A stretch of 64,000 nt of DNA from CALKWS01 sp051020515 (GTDB lineage Bacteria; Actinomycetota; Actinomycetes; Actinomycetales; Beutenbergiaceae), in assembly GCF_051020515.1 (NCBI RefSeq), contig NZ_CP194857.1, forward strand, positions 806,001 through 870,000. The letters run 5' to 3'. Below are positions 18,335 to 27,737 of this stretch, piece by piece. Under the pieces are notes generated by a model. The model did not search any database and was not told the origin of the DNA. It worked only from the letters and a program-made list of their open reading frames with translations. A program made the position numbers and the translations under genes. The number at the start of each line of letters is the position of its first letter. The first letter of the stretch is position 1.

Positions 18335-19414
18335 GTGGCCGGTACGGCACTGCCCGCGCTGATGCGCGAGACCTTGCGCGCGGTCGCCCCGGGCACCGAA
18401 CTACGGGACGGGTTGGAGCGGGTGCTGCGCGGACGCACCGGAGCCCTGATCGTCTTCGGCTACGACGACGTGGTCGCCGGGATGTGTTCGGGTGGGTTCG
18501 AACTCGATGTGCCCTTCTCCTCCACCCGGTTACGCGAACTGGCCAAGATGGACGGCGCGATCGTGGTGGACCAGTACGCCGGACGGATCCTGCGCGCGGC
18601 CGTGCAGTTGCTGCCCGACTCCACCATCGAGACCACCGAGTCCGGAACCCGGCACCGCACCGCCGAACGCGCGGCCAAGCAGACCGGGTTCCCGGTGATC
18701 TCGGTGTCGCAGTCGATGCACATCGTGGCCGTGTACGTGGGCGATCAACGCTACGTCCTGGAGGACTCCGACGTCATCCTGTCCCGGGCGAACCAGGCCC
18801 TGGCCACGCTCGAGCGGTACAAGGCCCGGCTCGATGAGGTCTCCGGGACTCTCTCGGCCCTGGAGATCGAGGACCTGGTCACCGTCCGCGACGTGGCGGC
18901 GGTGGTGCAACGGCTGGAGATGGTCCGCCGGATCTCGGCGGAGATCTCCGACTACGTGGTGGAACTCGGCACCAACGGGCGCCTGCTGGCACTGCAGTTC
19001 GACGAACTGATCTCCGGCGTGGGTCCGGACCTGGAACTTGTGGTGCGCGATTACCTGGACGACCGCAGCGCCCGCAGTCTCGACGATGTGCTGGATGACC
19101 TGACCGACCTGGACTCCACCGAGCTGATCGACCTGGTCCAGATCTCGCGGGTGCTCGGCCTGGGCGGGCGCAAGGGCGAGTCGCTGGATTCGGCGATCGC
19201 CCCGCGCGGGCACCGGATGCTGACCCGGGTGCCGCGGCTGCCCCCCTCGGTGATCGAGGCCCTGGTTCGCCACTTCGGATCGCTGCAGCGGATGCTCTCG
19301 GCCACGATCGATGACCTCGAGGTGGTCGAAGGTGTGGGGTCACAACGGGCCCGGACCGTTCGTGAGGGGTTGTCCCGGCAGGCCGAGTCCTCCCTGCTGG
19401 AGCGATTCGTCTGA
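18335..19414 (+). CDS. disA: diadenylate cyclase DisA
   Basis: DNA-integrity scanning protein of 359 aa that makes c-di-AMP from two ATP and stops at branched DNA. N-terminal DAC domain with the DGA motif (residues 73-75, KMDGAIVVD) and GTRHRTAERA at 104-113; a central helical linker; a C-terminal HhH DNA-binding domain (LEVVEGVGSQRARTVREGL). GTG start. All catalytic residues are intact. RadA is a known inhibitor and partner of DisA in other bacteria, which fits the adjacency. Confidence 0.96.
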   Translation: MAGTALPALMRETLRAVAPGTELRDGLERVLRGRTGALIVFGYDDVVAGMCSGGFELDVPFSSTRLRELAKMDGAIVVDQYAGRILRAAVQLLPDSTIETTESGTRHRTAERAAKQTGFPVISVSQSMHIVAVYVGDQRYVLEDSDVILSRANQALATLERYKARLDEVSGTLSALEIEDLVTVRDVAAVVQRLEMVRRISAEISDYVVELGTNGRLLALQFDELISGVGPDLELVVRDYLDDRSARSLDDVLDDLTDLDSTELIDLVQISRVLGLGGRKGESLDSAIAPRGHRMLTRVPRLPPSVIEALVRHFGSLQRMLSATIDDLEVVEGVGSQRARTVREGLSRQAESSLLERFV

Positions 19415-19440
19415 CCCGGGCTCATCCGGCCCGGGTCAGA
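19410..19440. terminator. bidirectional terminator hairpin between disA and the convergent gene
   Basis: Perfect 12-bp stem TCTGACCCGGGC / GCCCGGGTCAGA with a 7-nt loop. The left arm overlaps the disA stop codon and the right arm lies 12 bp before the stop of the convergent gene. Symmetric GC stem without a long U-run. Confidence 0.7.
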
Positions 19441-19452
19441 CGGATCGGCCGG

Positions 19453-20087
19453 TCAGGTCAGTTCCAGGACCGCCCCGGTCCGCGCGGGGCCATCGCTGCC
19501 GGACACCGACACAGTGATCCGGTAGGTGCCTGCCTGCGCCGCGGCATCGGAGCCGCACCGCTGCCCGTTCCAGGTCACCGTGTGCCCCACACGGGCATCG
19601 ATGTCCAACAGCAGGTCCCGGGTGCCCTCCCCGCGGGGACACTCGTCGGTGGTCCAGATCTCGTCATCACCTGAGGTGACGTCGATCTGCATCGCGTGGT
19701 GACCCAGATCCACCAGGCACGGCACCGGACCGGTGTTGGCCACCGACACCGAGATCGGTAACGCATCCCCGGCCGGGTGGCGCGACCCACCCACGTCCAG
19801 TTCCACGCTGATGGCATCGCTGCGGCACTGGACCGGGTTGGCCAGGGCGTCCTCGTCCGGCTCCTCGGTGTCGCTGCTGGCTGGGGGGCCGGTCCGCTAC
19901 CGGCTTCGGTGTCGCCGTCGTCGCCGGTATCACCGGCTTCGTCCTCGCGCTCGCCCGTGCCGCCGTCGGCCACGGGCTGCTCCTGGGCGGCTTCGCTCCG
20001 GCCGTCCATGAAGGAGGCCCACGCCTCGCGACCCACCGTGAACCACACCACGGCGGCCACGATCAACCCGAGCACGGCAAGTAACAC
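19453..20087 (-). CDS. membrane-anchored secreted-domain protein of unknown function, frameshifted
   Basis: The N terminus reads a TM anchor (LLAVLGLIVAAVVWFTVGREAW) preceded in frame by an arginine-rich stretch (RRRNPNRWRFY), then an acidic linker. The reading frame breaks at the G6 run 19883-19888. The rest continues in the next frame as SSDTEEPDEDALANPVQCRS and an extracytoplasmic beta-rich domain with three cysteines (VQCRS, VPCLVDLGHHAMQI, TDECPRG) plus WNGQRCGS. One missing C in that homopolymer restores about 211 aa or more. The true start is unclear: no ATG lies in frame upstream of the GTG at 20087, so a second error near the N terminus is possible. Confidence 0.6.
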
Positions 20088-20313
20088 ATAGAACCGCCAA
20101 CGATTCGGGTTGCGCCGGCGATCGCCCGTCCGTCCCGGTCCACGGCGTTGACTCTCGACCGGTGCGTGACGACGTCGGACGCCGCGAGCCGGGGCCGGGG
20201 CGCTGACGTTTCGTCGCGCTGCCGGTCCCGGATGCGGGTCGTGTGCTGCGGGCCATCGGCGATCATGCTAAGCCGGGCCGTCACCACCCGGGCGGAGCCG
20301 CAGCGGCGTGGGC

Positions 20314-20755
20314 TCAGACCAGGATCGCCCAGAGGATGAGCAGCACCACGATCACCACGATCACGCCGACCACCCCGCCGAGAATGCTGCCACCGCGGCG
20401 GCGGCGGTACCCGTGCTGATGTCCGTAACCGCGGTTGCGGTGCGAACGGCCGTAGGAGCGCCTGCCTCGGGGCGTGGACCGTCCGAAGGACGCACTGCTG
20501 GAACTGCGCCTGGCGGCACTGCGGCCGCGCGAGCCGGCGCCGCCCAGGCCCCCGCCGCTACTTCTGCGGGCGCCGAAGGTACCCGATGAACTCGACCGCG
20601 GCGAGGTACGCGATCGACCCGAACTGGACGACCTCGACCGACCCCTGCTGGGGGGCGGAGGCCCCCGAACGCGACCTGGTCGATCGGGACCGGCTCGACG
20701 AGGCTCGCCCGCTGGTACGGCGTCCTCCCATACCGCGACCTCTGGATCTGGCCAT
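20314..20755 (-). CDS. Ser/Arg/Gly-rich protein with C-terminal membrane helix, possibly frameshifted
   Basis: From ATG 20755 one frame reads MARSRGRGMGGRRTSGRASS, then a short hydrophobic patch (VVQFGSIAYLAAVEFIGYL) and stops at 20558. An overlapping frame ending at 20314 reads RSYGRSHRNRGYGHQHGYRR and a clear C-terminal TM helix (GGVVGVIVVIVVLLILWAIL). Both halves are SR/G-rich and plausible as one tail-anchored protein joined by a frameshift around 20560-20650, or as two small proteins. No family recognised. Divergent from mutY. Confidence 0.45.
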
Positions 20756-20797
20756 GCGAGCATCGTGACACAACCGCGGCGATGGGACGATGGGCAG

Positions 20798-21814
20798 ATG
20801 GGCCCCTCACCGTTGCATCAGGTGCTGCTCGACTGGTTCAGCGAGCACGGCCGCGACCTGCCCTGGCGCGGGCCGGACGTCAGCGCGTGGGGCGTGCTGG
20901 TCAGCGAGATCATGCTGCAACAGACCCCGGTGGCCCGGGTCCTGCCGCGCTGGGTGGAGTGGATGGACCGTTGGCCCGCCCCGGCCGACCTGGCCGCCGC
21001 ACCGAGCGCGGCGGTCCTGCGCGCCTGGGACCGATTGGGTTATCCGCGCCGGGCGCTGCGACTGCAGCGGGCGGCCGGGGCCATCGTCGAAGAGCACGAC
21101 GGCGTGGTCCCCGCCTCCGAAGCGGAACTGCGATCGTTGCCGGGCGTGGGTGAGTACACCGCGGCGGCCGTGGCCGCCTTCGCGCACCGGCGCCGCGCGG
21201 TGGTGCTGGACACGAACGTGCGCAGGGTTCTGGAGCGCCTGGTCGGTGCGGGCGCGCTGCCGGCACCCGCCCTCACCAACGCCGAACGCCGGCGTGCGGC
21301 CGACCTGCTCCCGGCCGAGGCGGACAGGTCCGCCCGCTGGAACGCCGCACTGATGGAGTTGGGTGCGCTGGTGTGCACCGCCCGGGCCCCGCGCTGCGGG
21401 GACTGCCCGGTGCGGGACCGGTGCCTCTGGTTGGCAGCGGGTCGACCGCAGGACCGCCACGCCCACCGACGTCGCCGGCAGGCGTGGGCCGGCACCGACC
21501 GCCAGGTGCGGGGTCGGATCATGGCCGCCCTGCGGGCCAGTGAGGGGGTGGTACCGGTCCACGACCTGGTGCCCCTGTGGCCGGAAACCACCCAGTTCGA
21601 GCGGGCCCTGGCCGGGTTGGTCCGGGACGGACTCGCCGAGCAGGGCCCCGGTGGCTATCGCCTCCCCGGCGCATACGGGCCCGCAGTCAGCCGGGCGGCA
21701 ACGCCGAACACCATCGAGTCATCGGATACGCGAACCTCGGTCATGGCGCCGGATGCCACCGCGGAACGGACCTCGGGGAACGGCCGTCCCGGATCCGGCG
21801 GACCGAACGGCTAG
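20798..21814 (+). CDS. mutY: A/G-specific adenine glycosylase MutY
   Basis: Base-excision repair enzyme that removes adenine opposite 8-oxoguanine. 338 aa. Catalytic Glu37 in SEIMLQQTPV, HhH motif LPGVGEYTAAAVAAFA, catalytic Asp138 in VVLDTN, and a 4Fe-4S cluster Cys193-x6-Cys200-x2-Cys203-x5-Cys209. The ATG at 20798 precedes LHQVLLDWF; longer reading is antisense of the SR-rich gene. The C-terminal NUDIX-like domain is absent, replaced by a short winged segment ending GGYRLPG and an odd 40-residue Ser/Thr/Gly tail, which might come from a late frameshift. Confidence 0.93.
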   Translation: MGPSPLHQVLLDWFSEHGRDLPWRGPDVSAWGVLVSEIMLQQTPVARVLPRWVEWMDRWPAPADLAAAPSAAVLRAWDRLGYPRRALRLQRAAGAIVEEHDGVVPASEAELRSLPGVGEYTAAAVAAFAHRRRAVVLDTNVRRVLERLVGAGALPAPALTNAERRRAADLLPAEADRSARWNAALMELGALVCTARAPRCGDCPVRDRCLWLAAGRPQDRHAHRRRRQAWAGTDRQVRGRIMAALRASEGVVPVHDLVPLWPETTQFERALAGLVRDGLAEQGPGGYRLPGAYGPAVSRAATPNTIESSDTRTSVMAPDATAERTSGNGRPGSGGPNG

Positions 21815-21825
21815 GCTCAGGAGCC

Positions 21826-22386
21826 GTGAACAGCCAGACCCCGGACCCACCCGGGCCGGAGGAGCCGATGCCCGCCGACGTTGTCATCGCCCGAGCGGTC
21901 AAGGCCCATACCCGGGCCCTGTTGGCGGTGCTGGCGGTTCCGCTGGTACTGGCCGGGCTGGGTGCGGCCGCACTGAGCATGGCCGGCCCGTACGGTCAGG
22001 ACCCGCCGGCGGTGGCCGGGGTGAGCATGATCGCCCAGGGCCAGGTCCTGGGCGTGATCGCAGGGGTCCTGGTGGGCAGAGGGCTGTTCGCCCTGCTGTC
22101 CGGTGCTGGCACTCCCGGAAGTTCGGACTCGCGGCGAGCAGCGGGTTCGGGCCAACCTGTCAAGGTGCTCACCCGCACCATCCAGAACCTGGCCACGATG
22201 ATCAAGGTGATCGGTGCCGCGGCGGTGCTGGGCGTCGTGGTGTGGGCCCTCATCGACGTCTCCGCCCTGGCCGGGGCGATCGTGGGCGCGATCCTGGTGG
22301 CCCAGGTGGGGGTGGTGGTGGCACTGGTGCGCGTGGGTATCCTGCACCGGGCGCTCAGCACGTTGCCCCAGCACCGCAGCACCTGA
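21826..22386 (+). CDS. four-helix membrane protein, ATP synthase I-like topology
   Basis: Protein of 186 aa from a GTG preceded by CAGGAG, only 11 bp after mutY. Four hydrophobic segments: LLAVLAVPLVLAGLGAAALS, VLGVIAGVLVGRGLFALLS, IKVIGAAAVLGVVVWALIDV and LAGAIVGAILVAQVGVVVAL, in two pairs separated by a basic cytoplasmic loop. The topology resembles AtpI-like or small actinobacterial integral membrane proteins, but no family motif is visible. Function unknown. Confidence 0.7.
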   Translation: MNSQTPDPPGPEEPMPADVVIARAVKAHTRALLAVLAVPLVLAGLGAAALSMAGPYGQDPPAVAGVSMIAQGQVLGVIAGVLVGRGLFALLSGAGTPGSSDSRRAAGSGQPVKVLTRTIQNLATMIKVIGAAAVLGVVVWALIDVSALAGAIVGAILVAQVGVVVALVRVGILHRALSTLPQHRST

Positions 22387-22544
22387 GGCACCGGCCGCTA
22401 CGGGTGCAGCGTCGTCGTCGGACCTCGCTCCGTCGTCGGGCCCCGCTGGCGCGGTCTCGCTGAGCGTCGGCGTCCGGCTCCACGATGTCGCCGGCGGCAC
22501 GCTCCGGCGGCAGCCGCACGCTTCGGTCACCGACCGATCCGGGG

Positions 22545-23051
22545 TCACAGGTTGCGCAACATCCTGGTGTTGCCCAGGGTGTTCGGTTTCACCCGGGCCA
22601 GGTCCAGGAACTCAGCGACTCCGTCATCGCGAGAGCGCAGGATCTCGGTGAACACCTCCGGCTCCACCACCGCCCCGGCCACCGGCTCGAACCCGTGCTC
22701 GCGGAAGAAGTCCACTTCGAAGGTCAGGCAGAAGACCCGCGTCAGGCCCAGTTCACGGGCCCGCTCCAGCAACCGCTCCAGCAGGGTGTGCCCGATGCCG
22801 GTCTTGAGCAGTTGCTCATCGACCGCCAGAGTGCGCACCTCCCCGAGGTCCTCCCACATCACGTGCAGCGCTCCGCAACCCACCAGCGCATCGTCGGTCT
22901 CCGCGACGAAGAACTCCTGCACGGACTCGTAGTAGTCCACCAGGTCCTTGGCCAACAGGATGCGTTGCTGGGCGTAGGGCTCCACGAGTCGCTTGATGGC
23001 CCGGACGTCGGCCGGTAGCGCGGGACGGATCTGGATCATGGAGTCGCTCAC
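22545..23051 (-). CDS. amino-acid N-acetyltransferase (GNAT, ArgA-like)
   Basis: GNAT acetyltransferase of 168 aa. IQIRPALPADVRAIKRLVEPYAQQRILLAK, then EFFVAETDDALVGCGALHVMWEDLGEVRTLAVDE, the acetyl-CoA loop LLKTGIGHTLLERLLERARE, and VFCLTFEVDFFREHGFEPV. This strongly resembles the stand-alone GNAT-type N-acetylglutamate synthases of actinobacteria (first step of arginine synthesis). Start is GTG 23051 (VSDSMIQI) or ATG 23039. Monocistronic, divergent from glpK. Confidence 0.85.
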   Translation of the reverse strand: MSDSMIQIRPALPADVRAIKRLVEPYAQQRILLAKDLVDYYESVQEFFVAETDDALVGCGALHVMWEDLGEVRTLAVDEQLLKTGIGHTLLERLLERARELGLTRVFCLTFEVDFFREHGFEPVAGAVVEPEVFTEILRSRDDGVAEFLDLARVKPNTLGNTRMLRNL

Positions 23052-23153
23052 GCCCCTACTCTGCCCGTTCCGTAGCGTCCGGCGCGACCGGTGGTGCTGT
23101 TCGCGGCGGTCCGGGCCTCGGTACTGTGGGCTTCTCGAGCGAAAGGTAGGTTC

Positions 23154-24670
23154 ATGGCGAGCACGTCCTCGCAATCGATCAGGGCACCACCAGCACCCGC
23201 GCGATCGTCTTCGACCACAGCGGCCGGATCGTGGCCGGCGGCCAACTCGAACACCAGCAGATCCTGCCTCGCGCCGGCTGGGTGGAGCACGACCCGAACG
23301 AGATCCTGCACAACACCGGCGAGGTCATCGCGCAGGCCCTGGCCAAGGCCGACCTGCGCGCGAACGACCTCGCCGCGGTGGGCATCACCAACCAGCGCGA
23401 GACCGTGGTGGTCTGGGACAAGCACACCGGCGAACCCGTGCACAACGCCATCGTCTGGCAGGACACGCGTACCCAGCGGATCGTGGACGAGCTCGGCGGA
23501 GCCCAGGGGCCGGGCCGGTACCGGGAGACCACCGGTCTGCCGTTGGCGACGTACTTCTCCGGGCCGAAGGTGAAGTGGATCCTGGACAACGTCGACGGCA
23601 CCCGCGCCCGGGCGGAGGCCGGTGATCTCCTCTTCGGCAACACCGACTCCTGGCTGCTCTGGAACATGACCGGTGGCGCCTCCGGTGGGCTGCACGTCAC
23701 CGACGTCACCAACGCCTCACGCACGCTGCTGATGGACCTGCACACCCTGGAGTGGGACGGTGACGTCGCAGCGGAGATGGGCATCCCGACCTCGATGCTG
23801 CCCCGGATCCGGTCCTCCGCCGAGGTCTACGGCACCGGTCATGACGACTCCGGGGTGCCAGGGGTCCCGATCGCCGGGATCCTCGGTGACCAGCAGGCGG
23901 CCACCTTCGGGCAGGCGTGCTTCGAGACCGGCGACGCCAAGAACACCTACGGCACCGGCAACTTCATGCTGTTGAACACCGGGGCAGAGGCCATCAGTTC
24001 CGAGAACGGCCTGCTCACCACGGTGGCCTACCGCATCGGTGACAACGCCCCGGTGTACGCACTGGAGGGTTCCATCGCGGTGACCGGATCTCTGGTGCAG
24101 TGGCTGCGCGACAACCTGGGGTTGATCGAGACCGCCGCAGAGGTGGAGGAGTTGGCCGCCACCGTCCCCGACAACGGCGGGGCCTACTTCGTTCCGGCCT
24201 TCTCCGGGCTGTTCGCCCCGTACTGGCGCCCCGACGCCCGCGGTGCCCTGGTGGGCCTGACCAGGTACGTGGGCAAGGGCCACCTGGCCCGGGCCACGCT
24301 GGAGTCCACCGCCTACCAGACCCGCGAGGTGCTGGAGGCGATGAACGCCGACTCCGGGGTGGAACTGACCGAGTTGCGGGTGGACGGCGGCATGGTCGGC
24401 AACGAGATGCTGATGCAGTTCCAGGCCGACATCCTGGGTGTGGACGTGGTGCGGCCCCAGGTTTCGGAGACCACCGCCCTGGGCGCGGCCTCCGCCGCCG
24501 GGATCGCGGTGGGCTTCTGGTCCGGTGAGCAGGACGTGATCGACAACTGGGCCGAGGGACGGCGCTGGAGCCCCACTCTGGACGCCGATGAGCGCGAGCG
24601 TCTGTACCGGAACTGGAAGAAGGCGGTCACTCGCACCTTCGACTGGGTGGATGAGGACACCCGGCGATGA
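23154..24670 (+). CDS. glpK: glycerol kinase GlpK, frameshifted near the start
   Basis: ATP-dependent phosphorylation of glycerol to sn-glycerol 3-phosphate; FGGY kinase. ATG 23154 follows AAAGGTAGG. After MAST the frame shifts by one lost base near 23160-23166; the next frame gives VLAIDQGTTSTRAIVFDHSG, the nucleotide-binding start of every GlpK. Later landmarks: ITNQRETVVVWDKHTG, IVWQDTRT, GDQQAATFGQACFETGDAKN, GTGNFMLLNTG and VDGGMVGNEMLMQFQADIL. Repaired length is 505 aa, as expected. No glpF or glpD is adjacent; the stop overlaps the next gene (ATGA). Confidence 0.93.
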
Positions 24671-25209
24671 CTGAGCAACGGCAGGAGTCGCGGTGGCTGG
24701 ACACCTCCGGTGCACACGTGCGGGTGCTGCCGCCAGCGCTGTTCGGGGTGCCGCTGGCTCTGGCCGCGCTGATGCACCGGCGCCGACCGCTGCCGGCTCG
24801 GCGCGGGGGCGTCGGTTCGCCCCGAGCGAGCCGTCGGGAGCGGTTCGCCGGCGCGCTACTGGCCGCAGCCGGCCTGGGTTTGATGCTGTCGGCTTTCTGG
24901 ACGATGCGGCGCCATCACACCACCGTGGTGCCCTGGGCACGCGTCGATGAACTGGTCACCTCCGGGCCCTACGCGCACGTGCGCAACCCGATATACGCCG
25001 CTGACCTCCTCATCTACCTGGGCGTGAGCCTGCGGCTCGGATCGCTGTGGCCGCTGCTCGCGCTCCCCGCCGTGCTGGGAGCACTGCGGCGCTGGGTGAT
25101 CGAGCCGGAGGAGACCTACCTGAGCCAGAGGTTCGGAAGGCGATACACCCGTTACCGCGACGCCGTGCCGGCTCTGGTGCCCGCGTGCGTGAGCCACGAC
25201 AGCAGGTAG
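24667..25209 (+). CDS. isoprenylcysteine carboxyl methyltransferase-family membrane protein
   Basis: Protein of 180 aa with about three hydrophobic segments and the ICMT/PEMT signature VTSGPYAHVRNPIYAADLLIYLG, followed by E-E-TYLSQRFGRRYTRYRDAVP (SAM-binding C-terminal region). The start overlaps the glpK stop by 4 bp, so it is co-translated with it; a functional link with glycerol metabolism (for example lipid methylation) is inference only. Substrate unknown. Confidence 0.82.
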   Translation: MTEQRQESRWLDTSGAHVRVLPPALFGVPLALAALMHRRRPLPARRGGVGSPRASRRERFAGALLAAAGLGLMLSAFWTMRRHHTTVVPWARVDELVTSGPYAHVRNPIYAADLLIYLGVSLRLGSLWPLLALPAVLGALRRWVIEPEETYLSQRFGRRYTRYRDAVPALVPACVSHDSR

Positions 25210-25232
25210 GTCGCGCGGCCGGCGCAGTCAGG

Positions 25233-26213
25233 TCAGACCGGCACCGGCCCCGTGGAAGCACGGAGCACTGCCGCCGAGCCGAGCACCGAGGTCCGGACCG
25301 GGGCGCCGGGATCGGCGATCCGGTCGAACAGCAGTTCTGCCGCAGTGGTCCCGATCCGGTCCAGGTCTGCGGTGACCGTGGTCAGGGCAGGGCGGGACAT
25401 CCCGGCCTGTAAGGCGTCGTCGCACCCGGCCACGCTGAGCCGCTCGGGAACGGCGATTCCGGCGTCCTCCAGGCCGGTGAGCAGGCCCCAGGCGATCAGG
25501 TCGTCGTAGGCGATCACCGCCGTCACCTGCTGGGCCAGCACGTACTCGGTGGCGGCCCGTCCCGCCGCGAAGTTGGGGGCCATCGGTTCGCTCTCCTGTA
25601 GGCGCACACCCAGACGCTCGGCCGCCTGGCGCACCGCGGCCACCCGGCGCTCGCCCGCCCAGGACTGACGCGGGCCGTGTAGGTACAGCACGTCCCGGTG
25701 ACCCAGCTCGGCCAGGTGGGTCAGGATCTGGTCGGTGCCCACCCCGGAGTCCACCGCGATCGCGTCCACGCCCTCCACCACCCGGCCGGCCAGCACCGTG
25801 GGCCGGATCTGGACGAACTCCAGGATCTCGTCGTCGGGCAGCCGGGAAGCCACCAGCACCACCCCGTCCACCAGTTGACTCATCCGACGCACCAGCTCCC
25901 GCTCGGCGTTGGCATCCTCGCGCGAGTCCGCCAGCAGCACGCCCAGCCCGCGCTCCTGGGCGTACTGCTCGATACCGGCCAGGATCGGGGTGAAGAAGCC
26001 GTTGGTGACATCGGGTAGCACCACACCGACGGTGTCGAGCCGGCCGGTGACCAGGCCCCGGGCCGCCTGCGAGGGCCGGTAGTCCAGCTCTGCAGCCGCA
26101 GTCAGGACCCGCTCGCGGGTTGCGGCGCTCACCCGGTCCTGGTTGTTCAGCGAGCGCGACACGGTCGCGATGGAGACCCCGGCCCGACGGGCCACCTCCC
26201 GGATCGTGACCAC
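25233..26213 (-). CDS. LacI family regulator
   Basis: Protein of 326 aa from GTG 26213, which has GGAGGGG just upstream. HTH: TIREVARRAGVSIATVSRSLNNQDRVSAATRERVLTAA with the hinge YRPSQAARGLVTGR. Periplasmic-binding-like effector domain: VGVVLPDVTNGFFTPILAGIEQYA, VDGVVLVASRLPDD, AVIAYDDLIAWGLL, LSVAGCDDALQAGMSRPALTTV. Divergent from the next LacI gene across 286 bp. Sensed sugar unknown; the adjacent Gfo/Idh operon is the obvious target. Confidence 0.93.
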   Translation of the reverse strand: MVTIREVARRAGVSIATVSRSLNNQDRVSAATRERVLTAAAELDYRPSQAARGLVTGRLDTVGVVLPDVTNGFFTPILAGIEQYAQERGLGVLLADSREDANAERELVRRMSQLVDGVVLVASRLPDDEILEFVQIRPTVLAGRVVEGVDAIAVDSGVGTDQILTHLAELGHRDVLYLHGPRQSWAGERRVAAVRQAAERLGVRLQESEPMAPNFAAGRAATEYVLAQQVTAVIAYDDLIAWGLLTGLEDAGIAVPERLSVAGCDDALQAGMSRPALTTVTADLDRIGTTAAELLFDRIADPGAPVRTSVLGSAAVLRASTGPVPV

Positions 26214-26479
26214 GTCCCCTCCAGTCCTGCGTCTACTCGCCACGCGCGCTCCCGGCACCCCCGATGGACACGAGTCTTCCGGCGGCCACCACCGAGACAG
26301 GTGGCAGTGGGCATGGGCCGGCATGTTGGCCCTACGGTAGCGCCCGGAGCCGGAGCAGGTGTCGGGTTTCCGGAGCCCGCTGCACCGGGGCGAGGGCGCC
26401 TGCGCCGATGCTCGGGCCGGGTCCGCCCGGGCGAAACTCGCAACTGCGAAATGGCGGCAAGTCTCCCACCCGGGCGTGC

Positions 26480-26487
26480 AAGCGCTT
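26480..26487. promoter_or_regulatory. LacI-type operator core AAGCGCTT
   Basis: Perfect 8-bp palindrome in GCAAGCGCTTAC, 12 bp before the ATG of the LacI gene at 26500. LacI-family operators are typically centred on CG in this form. The same AAGCGC core occurs at the Gfo/Idh promoter (27687-27706) and upstream of the SDR gene (36035-36042), pointing to autoregulation and a shared regulon. Confidence 0.6.
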
Positions 26488-26499
26488 ACCCTGTGCTCC

Positions 26500-27630
26500 A
26501 TGGCCGGTTCCGTCACCCTTGCGGACGTCGCTCGCGCTGCCGACGTCTCCCTCGCCACTGCCTCCAGGGCGATCAATGGCAGCGCGACGCGCACGGTGCG
26601 TCCGGAACTGCGCGAGCGGGTGCTGGCCGCCGCCGCAGAACTGAACTATCTGCCCGATGCCAATGCCCAGGCGATGGCCCGGGGCCGCACCACCGCGCTC
26701 GGTCTGATCGTGCACGACATCGCCGACCCCTACTTCTCCGCGATCGCCTCCGGTGTCGGCGCCGCCGCCGAGCGGTCGGACCTGATGGTCACGCTCGGCA
26801 ACACCCAGCACGACCCCGAACGCGAACTCGCCCTGGTCGGGGTGCTGCACCGCCAGCGCGCCCGGGCGATCGTGATTGCCGGTGGCCGCCACGATGATGA
26901 TCTGATGCACGCGCGACTGGGGGCGGCGCTGGCCGCCTACCGGGCCGGCGGGGGCGCGGTGGCGATGGTCAGCCAACCGGTGCTCGAGGCGGACACCGTC
27001 GCGATCGACAACGTCAGCGGCGCCGCCGATCTGGCTGCCGCGCTGGTGGCGCGGGGGTACCACTCCTTCGCGGTGCTGGCCGGCCCGCCCGGGCATCTGA
27101 CCGCCCGGGAACGACTTCGGGGTTTCACCTCCGGCCTGACAGGCAGGGATGACGACGCGACCGAGGCGGAAGCCGGGGCACCCCAGTATGTGGTCGCTTC
27201 GGCCTTCACCCGCGACGGTGGGTACGCGGCGATGACCGAACTCATCGAGCGGGTCGACCTGCGTGGCCCCGAGGTGGATGCGGTGTTCGCCGTCAACGAC
27301 GTGATGGCGGTGGGGGCGATGGCCGCGGCCCGCGATGCCGGCTTGCGAGTGGGCGCCGATGTGGGTGTAGCGGGATTCGACGACATCGCCACGTTGCGCG
27401 ACGTGACTCCCTCGTTGAGCACCGTGCGAGTGCCGTTGCACCAGGCCGGAGTGCTGGCCACCCAGCTCGCCCTGGGCCTCCCGTTGAGCGATGCCGGGCA
27501 GCACGCGGATGCCGACCGTGAGGGCGACCCCGAGGTGACCACGCAGACCGGCGAGGACGGAATCCGCCACGTGCGCGTGCGCGGCACCGTGGTGCTGCGG
27601 GACTCCACCCCGTCGCGCCTGAAGACCTGA
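26500..27630 (+). CDS. LacI family regulator
   Basis: Protein of 376 aa. HTH VTLADVARAADVSLATASRAINGSATRTVRPELRERVL, hinge LPDANAQAMARGRTTALG, effector domain LIVHDIADPYFSAIASGVG, RAIVIAGGR, VDAVFAVNDVMAVGAMAAA, VGVAGFDDIATLRDVTPSLSTV. ATG at 26500 sits 12 bp after the AAGCGCTT palindrome, which should give autorepression. It precedes the Gfo/Idh-isomerase operon on the same strand by 107 bp. Best candidate for its regulator, since its own promoter carries the same operator type. Confidence 0.94.
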   Translation: MAGSVTLADVARAADVSLATASRAINGSATRTVRPELRERVLAAAAELNYLPDANAQAMARGRTTALGLIVHDIADPYFSAIASGVGAAAERSDLMVTLGNTQHDPERELALVGVLHRQRARAIVIAGGRHDDDLMHARLGAALAAYRAGGGAVAMVSQPVLEADTVAIDNVSGAADLAAALVARGYHSFAVLAGPPGHLTARERLRGFTSGLTGRDDDATEAEAGAPQYVVASAFTRDGGYAAMTELIERVDLRGPEVDAVFAVNDVMAVGAMAAARDAGLRVGADVGVAGFDDIATLRDVTPSLSTVRVPLHQAGVLATQLALGLPLSDAGQHADADREGDPEVTTQTGEDGIRHVRVRGTVVLRDSTPSRLKT

Positions 27631-27655
27631 GCACCCGCGCAGCCGGATCGGTGCC

Positions 27656-27706
27656 TTGACGGGGTTGACCCAGCCCGCGTACGCTCTGCGGAAAGCGCAT
27701 TCCGCA
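27656..27706 (+). promoter_or_regulatory. putative sigma-70 promoter with overlapping LacI operator
   Basis: TTGACG (27656-27661), an 18-bp spacer and TACGCT (27680-27685) form a reasonable -35/-10. Immediately after the -10 lies TGCGGAAAGCGCATTCCGCA (27687-27706), with perfect 7-bp arms TGCGGAA/TTCCGCA and an AGCGCA core, positioned over the expected transcription start. This is a textbook steric-block operator. Motif identity is seen; repression is inferred. Confidence 0.65.
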
Positions 27707-27737
27707 CATGGTACTGCGCATCGACCGGGAGGCATCA

